Positions 1 through 6,542 of a stretch of DNA of 9,315 nucleotides are shown piece by piece (position 1 is the first letter of the stretch; each line of letters opens with the position of its first letter). Below the pieces are notes generated by a model, which worked only from the letters and a program-made list of their open reading frames with translations, was not told the origin of the DNA and made no database searches. Origin of the DNA: Planctomycetota bacterium (lineage in GTDB: Bacteria; Planctomycetota; UBA8108); contig JAKUSY010000091.1 of assembly GCA_022451445.1 (NCBI GenBank), forward strand, positions 1 through 9,315. Reading direction: 5' to 3'. The translations under genes and the position numbers were made by a program.

Positions 1-2810
1 CAGTCATCTGAGTCTCTCAATTCGAGCGAATGTCCTCCTCCATCGCTGAGAGGATGCCAGGCATCAGAATAAGAGAAGGCCACGACCTGGCTACCGGTCG
101 CATCGAGAACAATCACGGTTTCGCTGTTATTGGAAAGATTACCGGAATAGGCACCGGCGATCAGCAGCCTGCCGACATCGTACCGCGTGGCGAAAGCCTC
201 AAGATCCTCGACAAGGAGAACGATCTCGCCCGGCTGGAGACTCGGGACGGCCCCCTCGGAGAAATTGAACCTCAGCCCGCCTGAAAAGCGAACCCCCTCG
301 AGATCGAGGACATTTTCACCCGCGTTGAGGAGCTCGATAAATTCGAAATCATCGGCATCGAAGGGGCTGTCATCATCCGGCGCCCTCGGGTGGTACATGA
401 GCTCCGTGATCCGCAGCCCGCCCACATCAGCGGCAAAGACCGCCTCATTCAGGGCAGTCCAGGTTCCACGGCGAAGCCCACGGGCCTTCAGAACCGTCGT
501 TGAGTTCAGCTCCAGAGGTTCCGTATAACGTAGCGCCCCGGGACCTGTACGTCCTCCCGGCAGGCGGGGATCACTTCCATCGGTGGTGTAGTAGATGTTC
601 CCGACACCAACCTCTATGGAAACCTGCAGCGGCTGTCCACCAGCCGGCAGATCCCCACCATGAGGGGAAAAAACCGGAGCGGAATACGCGGGGTAGAGCC
701 CCGCCCTGCTGAACTGGCTCATCACCACCGCAGGGCGCCTGGGAAAGTAATCCTCCAGCAGACGCTGCTGTTCCTCGAGCCATTCGACATCCCGGGTATA
801 GGCGCGCCCGGGCCTGCGCCAGTCGCCCCAGCGGGCCGACTCGCAGGCCAGCGCCGAGTGGATCTCCGTGGCAAGCTTCATATAGCGTTCTTCCACGGCC
901 TCGGCGGTCATGACCCCGCCGTTGAAATAATGCCGATGCAGATGGTCGGCAAAGAGGAGCCGGAACTCCTCGTTTTCCTTCAAACGCTGGAAGATACGTG
1001 TCGGCTTGTTCTCGTTATCGAGGCGCGTCCTGTCGACGACGACGTTCTGAAAGATGTGCTCTGTGTCCCAGCAGAAAAACTGGTAGCCGCTCCCGGGCTC
1101 CTGGCGCCTGGTGGCATACCAGTTGTGGCGGTCCCAGTCCGTCTCGCCGCCGCCCATCTGTACGATCATGTAATCGACCAGGTTGGGAATGTCACACCAG
1201 GAGGCGAGCTCTTCGTAGGACTCGGGGCTCTGCAGGCCGCCCCCGACGATGCCCATCATGGTATTCCATGCCGCGATACCGCCGTCGACCACTTCACCGG
1301 AGTTGAGGGCGTCGTATTCCTCTTTCTCGCCGCCGGAATACGAGGCGCTGAAGGCCGCCGTCGGGCGCTCGACCACGTTGTAAACTCCCCAATAGAGTCC
1401 GTTGAGATAAAGGTGCATGAATGTTCCGTGGGCGGCGGGTCTTCCCATTGCCAGCTGCGTCTCCCGGGTCCACTCATCGCGAAGATACTGGGCGTTGGTT
1501 CGCTGGCTGGCATTCTGGTTGAGCCAGGAGTTACCGTGATGGCCGCGCAGCACGAGGGTATCGAGGCTGTCGACCTCGGAATCGGGATAGACGGGGAAGC
1601 GCAGCCGCCCTGGGCCGTACTCCTTCTTGAAGAGCAATCTCAGGGTGTGCTTCGGGGTAATGTCAGGCCGGCGGTTGATCCCTCCGTAAATCCGGATGCC
1701 GCAGTTCACCTGGATCCCCTCCCGGCCATCGGGATAGATCAGCTCCATCGAGCAGGGACGCTCCCAGCGTTGTCCGCTGGAGCGGGGATTGGAGTAGATT
1801 CCGCCCAGGTCCGGATTGGGACTGGGATGGAAGAAGTTGTCCAGGTCCGAGACGATGGACATCGAGGGCAGCGCCAGGAAATCATCCGCGATCTCATCAC
1901 GATAGCCCGGGTCGTTGACGACATCCTGGTCCATCTCGTAATCCGCTCCGATCCCGGCACCCCAGGTGAGGGGGAAACCGACCGGGCGGCGCTGCTGACG
2001 GAGCACTCCTCCCCTTCCATCCGGAGTCTCGATGAAGATGTAGGTCCGGGTATCCGGGTAGGAGGGCTCGTAGCCATCGAGAAAGGCCACGGCTCGAAGA
2101 ACAGTGGTGTCGGCGATCACGACCGGCTCGGTATAGAGCACTCCCCCAGCCTCCGAGGGCGTGCTGCCGTCGGTGGTGAAGCGGATGGCGGCACCGGGAG
2201 TTTCCGTCTGCAGGCTCACCTCGAAGGACTGCCCGAAAAACCCGCTGCCGTCGCTGTAGACCACATCGGCGACGAATGCCTCAACGCCCCCGCCGTTGGC
2301 CGAGCCCGGTGTGGGAGCGCTGAAATAGAACCTGTCGACCGAAACATCCTGCCCCTGCATCCCCATGCCATAGGAATAGTTTTCGCGCTGGGGAGGATAG
2401 AGAGGTCCGTATTCGTGGCTGATGCTCACCCCATCCCGCTGGAAAAGAGCGAGATATTCCCCGGAGCTGTCAAGGCGAAAGGAGGTGTGCAGCTCGCCGC
2501 CCGGGAGGGCTCGATCCTTGCCGGAGGCGAATACTACGACAAACTCCCCGGCCTCGAGAACCAGCGCGGGAAACCTCCAATGCGAAAGGACGGAAAGATC
2601 ATCGGCGAGATACCAGCCCGCGAGGTCGACCGAATCCGTTCCGCTGTTGTAGAGCTCGATCCAGTCGGAATAATCTCCATCTTCATCCGCCAGCGTGCTG
2701 TCGTTGTCCGCCATGAATTCCGTGATGACGACATCGGCCCCCAGGGGTCGCACGGCCACCACAAGGACAGCGAACAATAAAAGCCGGATCGACAGGCTGT
2801 AGAAGCGCAC
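1..2810 (-). CDS. Secreted CotH-kinase family protein with lamin-tail and chitobiase-type domains (C-terminus off window)
   Basis: The frame stays open from 2810 to the left edge, giving 936 visible residues and no stop. I chose the GTG at 2808-2810 because it opens directly into a signal peptide (MRFYSLSIR, then a hydrophobic LLLFAVLVVAV core, likely cut after PLGA at residue 25). No ATG precedes it, and GAG lies 7 nt upstream as a weak ribosome site. Domains in order: lamin-tail domain about 27-165 (starts VVITEFMADND); chitobiase/hexosaminidase C-terminal-like domain about 185-260 (IRFTTDGSTPS, ends TRTYIF); CotH kinase domain about 280-700; a second chitobiase-like domain about 722-790 (IYYTTDGSDPR); a second lamin-tail domain from about 796 to the edge (LRITELMYHP, GHSLELRD). 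CotH signatures are intact: NGLYWGVYNVVER (470-482), DWDRHNWYA (558-566) and WDTEH (581-585). CotH proteins are atypical secreted or coat kinases, so the chain probably phosphorylates exported or surface proteins; the substrate is unknown. A TACAAT at 2853-2858 is a possible -10 with no clear -35. Confidence 0.9.
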   Translation of the reverse strand, partial: MRFYSLSIRLLLFAVLVVAVRPLGADVVITEFMADNDSTLADEDGDYSDWIELYNSGTDSVDLAGWYLADDLSVLSHWRFPALVLEAGEFVVVFASGKDRALPGGELHTSFRLDSSGEYLALFQRDGVSISHEYGPLYPPQRENYSYGMGMQGQDVSVDRFYFSAPTPGSANGGGVEAFVADVVYSDGSGFFGQSFEVSLQTETPGAAIRFTTDGSTPSEAGGVLYTEPVVIADTTVLRAVAFLDGYEPSYPDTRTYIFIETPDGRGGVLRQQRRPVGFPLTWGAGIGADYEMDQDVVNDPGYRDEIADDFLALPSMSIVSDLDNFFHPSPNPDLGGIYSNPRSSGQRWERPCSMELIYPDGREGIQVNCGIRIYGGINRRPDITPKHTLRLLFKKEYGPGRLRFPVYPDSEVDSLDTLVLRGHHGNSWLNQNASQRTNAQYLRDEWTRETQLAMGRPAAHGTFMHLYLNGLYWGVYNVVERPTAAFSASYSGGEKEEYDALNSGEVVDGGIAAWNTMMGIVGGGLQSPESYEELASWCDIPNLVDYMIVQMGGGETDWDRHNWYATRRQEPGSGYQFFCWDTEHIFQNVVVDRTRLDNENKPTRIFQRLKENEEFRLLFADHLHRHYFNGGVMTAEAVEERYMKLATEIHSALACESARWGDWRRPGRAYTRDVEWLEEQQRLLEDYFPRRPAVVMSQFSRAGLYPAYSAPVFSPHGGDLPAGGQPLQVSIEVGVGNIYYTTDGSDPRLPGGRTGPGALRYTEPLELNSTTVLKARGLRRGTWTALNEAVFAADVGGLRITELMYHPRAPDDDSPFDADDFEFIELLNAGENVLDLEGVRFSGGLRFNFSEGAVPSLQPGEIVLLVEDLEAFATRYDVGRLLIAGAYSGNLSNNSETVIVLDATGSQVVAFSYSDAWHPLSDGGGHSLELRDSDD

Positions 2811-2906
2811 TTGCTTACTCGGCTGGAAATGGAGAAGGAAACTTTCAGAACAATTGTAGCACACAGCCGGGGAAAGCCGCCGGCCGGGCGCGGGCGCGGA
2901 TCGAGC

Positions 2907-5900
2907 TCAAAAAGCCTGGACGCTCGAGGGCGAGGGCAGCAGCTCGAGGAGATCATCCGAGGGGATGCAGTGCTTCAGCACCATCTGCAGGTTCTTCTCA
3001 ACACCCTTGTCCTTATTGTAGTAGATCGACCGGGTACTCGAGACGATCCCCACGACCCGGCCGCGGTCGTCGAGCACTGGCGCGCCGCTCGAGCCGCGGG
3101 CAAAATCGGCGGTGATCGCCATGCGGCGCAGCTTGCCCCCGCCCTTTCCGCCCTTCTCTTTGTGCCCTTCGTGAACCATGTAGCGGGAAACAAGGCCCTG
3201 GGTGAAGGTATAGAACTGGCCATCGGGATGTCCCAGGACAAAGACCCTGGAGCCAACCTGGGCTCCGACTTTTACGGGAAGCGCCACGAGCCCCTTTCCC
3301 TCCACCTGCAGGACAGCCAGGTCCTTGCCCTCATCGGCGGCAAGTACCGACTTTACCGCCAGCACCTTCCCGTCGTGCGTCATCACCCCGAGCGTCTCGA
3401 CCTCGGAGGCCTTCTCGATCACATGGTAATTGGTTACCACGATGCCATCGGAGCCGATGACGAACCCGCTGGAAAACCCGGCGTGCCATTTTTCGCAACG
3501 GCCGCATTTGAAGATCGTGCCTACCATGACTACGCCATCGATAGCCCGCTCATAGACCTCGGCGGGAGCGAGAACAGCCGAGGAACCACCCACACAGTCC
3601 ATCTCACAGAACTTGCGATCGAGCTGCGCGGCGAGCTCGGCCGCCTTGACCGTCTCGCCGCGATCGAGACGTTCTTCCATCCGGGCGATAAACTTTTCCC
3701 GCAGGTTCATGTCGCTGCGGGCGGAGGAGTTCAACGGCTTTCTCTTCGCCGGCGCCGCGTTTTCTTCGATACGAAGCCTTTTCGGAGGCAGGCAGATCTC
3801 CTCATTGCACGCCTGGTAGACGAGCTCGGCGAGGATCTTTCCCCCGGCCTTAGCGCGCTTCAGCGGAACCGTGATCCTGAAGCCGCCCTCGAGCACCCCC
3901 TTCTTGCCGGGAGGCAGCCGAGGCTCACCGGCGGCGATGAAGCTGGAGCCTGCAAGGAACTCTACCCGCACGGGCTGGCCATCCTCGGCTCCCTTGCCGA
4001 AAACGTGCCAGGGAGCTTTTACCGCCACATCGAGGGTGAGCACCTCAGTGCTGGCGCTGGCCTCCAGGCTCACCGGGGGCCCCGCGCGAGCGGGCCTCCT
4101 GGCCCGGCCGGGAAGGATACCGGGACGAACGGGCAGCGCCACAGATGGAGGCGCCCCTTTCTTCCCTTCAAGCAGGCGCCCGACCCAGGCACCGACCGCC
4201 GCACCCCGAAGGTTCACGGCCTGGATAACGCCATCTCGGTCGATCAGGAAGCTGGCGGGAATGCTGTGGACATCGAAAAGCACCGCAAGCTCGTTCTTCC
4301 ACTTGCCCCCATCAAAGAAGTGAAGCCACTCCATGCCCGCATCCGCGATCTTCTTCTCGAATCTCTCCTTGTCGTCATCGAGGCTGATGGAGAAGATCTC
4401 GAAGCCCTTCTCCCTGTACTTCTCGTAGGTCTCTTCCAGGTGGGGAAGCTCGGCGACGCAGGGGCCGCACCAGGTAGCCCAGAAATCAACCAGGACCACC
4501 TTGCCGGCGAAGCTCCCGGGCGTCACGGCCTTGCCGCTTCGATGCTCCTTCACCTCGAAGTCCTTCAGCTTTCCACCGACGACCCGCAGCTTCTCGAAGA
4601 CCGACTGAAGCCGCGGCAGCATCCGGCTCTTGCCGGCCGCCTTCATCGATTTCTCCACATCATCCATGAAACGTCTCGCCTCCTCGATCTTACCCACGCG
4701 GGTAAGAGCCGAGGCCAGCTCCCGGGCGTAGCCCTCGGGCTGGTCGGGATATTTCTCCTGGAGCGCCTTCAGCTTCGGCAAGGCCTTCTCAGGCTGTCCG
4801 GAAAACAGGTAGGCGGCTCCCTCACGAATCCTGGCGATCCGCGTAAAGTCGCTCTGTGGCCAGGCCTCGAGGAAGTCGCCGTAGACAGGCGCGGCCTCAG
4901 CGTAGCGATGCATCCCCCAGAGGCTGATCGCCTTCAGATAGAGGGCCTTCTCCCGCAGGGGCGAATCCTTGAACCGCCCCAGGAAGGCATCGATCTTTGC
5001 GAGTCCCTCATCGTTTCCCTTACAGAAGATCAGGTTGCCGGTCCTGCGCACGCCGAGGATCTCATCGATCTCCCGCATGGCCAGCTGGTCCCCGGTCAGC
5101 TTCCGCGGCGCCTGAGCAGCCGCCTTGCCGGAGAGCAGCTCCTCTACCCGTCGGCCGAGCGCCTCGCCCCGCAGCTTGCTGTAACGCACCTTGCCCTCCC
5201 GATCGAGCAGGAAGGTGAAGGGAATGCTGCGAATATTGTTCAGCACCCCCGGCCCGTTCTTCCAGACCTTGCCATCGTAGAGCTGGGGCCATTGCATTCC
5301 CGCCTTCTTCAAGAAGGCGCGAATTTTCTCCTCATCGCCGGCGTGGTCCAGGCTCACGCCGAGGATGGCAAAGCCCTTGTCCTTGTATTTTTCATAGGTC
5401 GCCACCACGTTGGGCATCTCGCGAACGCAGGGACCACACCAGGTAGCCCAGAAATCGATCAGGAGAACCTTGCCGCGGAAATCCTTCACCGAGAGCTCCT
5501 TGCCCTCGAGGGTCTTACCGGAAAATTCCACGAAACGGATGTCCCCCGCGGAATCCCCCCGGGAGGGCCTCCCGGCGACCGCGGACCCACGCCCTCCGGC
5601 CTTAAGAACATCCCCGGACCCACGGGCTTCCGCCGAATAGAGATACCTCAGGAGCTTCCCCTTCATGCCGATGTCCATACTCCCATCCGCCATCGCCATG
5701 GCGACGAGCTCGGTCAGGAGCTTGACGTCCGCGGGCTCCTCGCTCGCAGCGAGCCGGGAGCCGATGCTTGAATAGGCTCCATAGGCTCCCCGCGCGCCGT
5801 GACGCGCAAGCGCAGGCAGGAGCTTCCCGGCCTTCTCGTGCTCGTTCTTCTCTATGGCTTCGCCGATCGCCCGGGGCAGGATCCGGTCGATCCAGCCGCT

Positions 5901-6275
5901 ATATTTCTTACCCGCATCTTCCGGCAGACCGCCATGCTCGAGGATGTGTCCCACGAGGCACTCGATCGATGGCACGGGATTCGCGCTCGGCCCCTCATCT
6001 TTCTTGGTGACGAGATACAGCGCGAAGGCCTTGACGTAGGCATCCTTTCCAAGATCGAGGCCGGTCGCCTCGAGCTTCTTCAGCCAGGCCCTGACCTGCG
6101 CCATCCGATCCGCGGGTTTCTTCCGCTTCAGGCGTTCGATGACCACGAGAGCATCGAGCTCATCGATCGCCTGCGCCCTGGTCCACTCTTCGGCTCCGGG
6201 GAGGGCGGCCGGGGAGAGACCCGGCTGGAGAAAAACAAAAGACAGCAGACAGACAGGGAAAATTCTCATGCGCAT
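2907..6275 (-). CDS. Secreted multidomain redox protein/protease: TlpA-like thioredoxin, TPR, TlpA-like thioredoxin, DsbD-alpha-like, trypsin-like protease
   Basis: About 1122 residues from the ATG at 6273-6275, which has AAAGGTG 9 nt upstream. A GTG at 6287 would add four residues but abuts AGGAAAG too closely. An N-terminal signal peptide (MRMRIFPVCLLSFVFL) is followed by a helical region without a recognised family (about 30-240). Thioredoxin 1 spans about 247-384 with WCGPC (Cys280/283) and cis-Pro352. TPR-like helices occupy about 416-566. Thioredoxin 2 spans about 571-706 with WCGPC (Cys603/606) and cis-Pro673. A DsbD-alpha-like domain (about 732-838) has YQACNEEICLPP with Cys823/828. 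A trypsin-like domain (about 901-1112) has NYHVIE (His951), KDLAVLQV (Asp985) and ARGSSGAPV (Ser1063), a complete triad, and no PDZ domain follows it. Extra cysteine pairs lie at 890/894 and 924/927. TlpA and DsbD-alpha domains carry out thiol-disulfide exchange outside the cytoplasm, and the protease resembles HtrA-type quality-control enzymes. I infer combined redox and proteolytic quality control. Each domain call is strong; the joint role is inference. Confidence 0.92.
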   Translation of the reverse strand: MRMRIFPVCLLSFVFLQPGLSPAALPGAEEWTRAQAIDELDALVVIERLKRKKPADRMAQVRAWLKKLEATGLDLGKDAYVKAFALYLVTKKDEGPSANPVPSIECLVGHILEHGGLPEDAGKKYSGWIDRILPRAIGEAIEKNEHEKAGKLLPALARHGARGAYGAYSSIGSRLAASEEPADVKLLTELVAMAMADGSMDIGMKGKLLRYLYSAEARGSGDVLKAGGRGSAVAGRPSRGDSAGDIRFVEFSGKTLEGKELSVKDFRGKVLLIDFWATWCGPCVREMPNVVATYEKYKDKGFAILGVSLDHAGDEEKIRAFLKKAGMQWPQLYDGKVWKNGPGVLNNIRSIPFTFLLDREGKVRYSKLRGEALGRRVEELLSGKAAAQAPRKLTGDQLAMREIDEILGVRRTGNLIFCKGNDEGLAKIDAFLGRFKDSPLREKALYLKAISLWGMHRYAEAAPVYGDFLEAWPQSDFTRIARIREGAAYLFSGQPEKALPKLKALQEKYPDQPEGYARELASALTRVGKIEEARRFMDDVEKSMKAAGKSRMLPRLQSVFEKLRVVGGKLKDFEVKEHRSGKAVTPGSFAGKVVLVDFWATWCGPCVAELPHLEETYEKYREKGFEIFSISLDDDKERFEKKIADAGMEWLHFFDGGKWKNELAVLFDVHSIPASFLIDRDGVIQAVNLRGAAVGAWVGRLLEGKKGAPPSVALPVRPGILPGRARRPARAGPPVSLEASASTEVLTLDVAVKAPWHVFGKGAEDGQPVRVEFLAGSSFIAAGEPRLPPGKKGVLEGGFRITVPLKRAKAGGKILAELVYQACNEEICLPPKRLRIEENAAPAKRKPLNSSARSDMNLREKFIARMEERLDRGETVKAAELAAQLDRKFCEMDCVGGSSAVLAPAEVYERAIDGVVMVGTIFKCGRCEKWHAGFSSGFVIGSDGIVVTNYHVIEKASEVETLGVMTHDGKVLAVKSVLAADEGKDLAVLQVEGKGLVALPVKVGAQVGSRVFVLGHPDGQFYTFTQGLVSRYMVHEGHKEKGGKGGGKLRRMAITADFARGSSGAPVLDDRGRVVGIVSSTRSIYYNKDKGVEKNLQMVLKHCIPSDDLLELLPSPSSVQAF

Positions 6276-6305
6276 TTCGAATAACACCTTTCCTGTGAAT
6301 CAGCC

Positions 6306-6325
6306 CGGCTCGCCCCTGCGAGCCG
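6306..6325 (-). promoter_or_regulatory. Hairpin in the probable 5' leader of the redox/protease gene
   Basis: The minus strand reads CGGCTCGC-AGGG-GCGAGCCG, an 8-bp perfect stem with a four-base loop. It lies about 30 nt upstream of the start codon at 6275 and before the AAAGGTG ribosome site. No T-tract follows on either strand, so it is not an intrinsic terminator. It may be a leader structure affecting translation or stability, or an operator dyad. The structure is plain in the sequence; the role is unknown. Confidence 0.4.
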
Positions 6326-6379
6326 CCAGGTAGAGCGGGAGGTTCCTTTGCTGGAGCCAGATTGGTCCGGTAGAGAGTT

Positions 6380-6385
6380 ATTATA
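6380..6385 (-). promoter_or_regulatory. Possible -10 element upstream of the redox/protease gene
   Basis: The minus strand reads TATAAT, a perfect sigma70-type -10, just after the T-tract of the preceding terminator and about 105 nt before the ATG at 6275. No convincing -35 lies 16-18 bp upstream; that stretch falls in the terminator stem and reads CAGCCG. It could also be a chance match in the AT-rich tail of the terminator. Confidence 0.25.
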
Positions 6386-6387
6386 AA

Positions 6388-6459
6388 GAGAAAAAGAAGG
6401 GCCGGCTGAGTGTTTGGGTCGAAATGGTAGGGTTGGTGCTGAAGGAATTCAGCCGGCCC
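6388..6459 (-). terminator. Intrinsic terminator of the dockerin/cysteine-rich gene
   Basis: On the minus strand GGGCCGGCTGA (6459-6449) pairs perfectly with TCAGCCGGCCC (6409-6399), an 11-bp GC-rich stem directly followed by TTCTTTTTCTC (6398-6388). It begins 83 nt after the stop at 6543. The 39-nt loop is long for an intrinsic terminator, and part of the first arm can instead form a short hairpin (6438-6453). The plus strand has no T-tract on the other side, so the signal is directional for the minus-strand transcript. Confidence 0.65.
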
Positions 6460-6466
6460 GTGGGTC

Positions 6467-6489
6467 GCATCACTGCACCACAATGATGC
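6467..6489 (-). other. Short inverted repeat just downstream of the cysteine-rich gene
   Basis: GCATCA (6467-6472) and TGATGC (6484-6489) form a 6-bp stem with an 11-nt loop, 54 nt after the stop codon of the upstream gene and ahead of the main terminator. It may protect the mRNA 3' end, but a 6-bp stem can occur by chance. Confidence 0.25.
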
Positions 6490-6542
6490 CCGCGAGGAAG
6501 ACTATTGTTCAAAATGAAGTGGGTCTTCGGGTTTTCTCCGAT

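Noticed and set aside
660..2780. Open frame of 706 codons on the plus strand
   Set aside because: It is antisense to the CotH-kinase gene, whose minus-strand frame has clear signature motifs. The plus-strand product has no signal peptide or recognised domain.
4468..5456. 20-base direct repeat as a possible mobile-element or recombination signal
   Set aside because: It encodes the conserved active-site region of both thioredoxin domains in the same reading phase, so it is explained by domain duplication.
2811..5771. Open frame of 986 codons on the plus strand
   Set aside because: It lies antisense to the redox/protease gene, gives no recognisable motif, and is explained by GC-rich codon use. 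The minus strand shows intact thioredoxin and protease motifs throughout.
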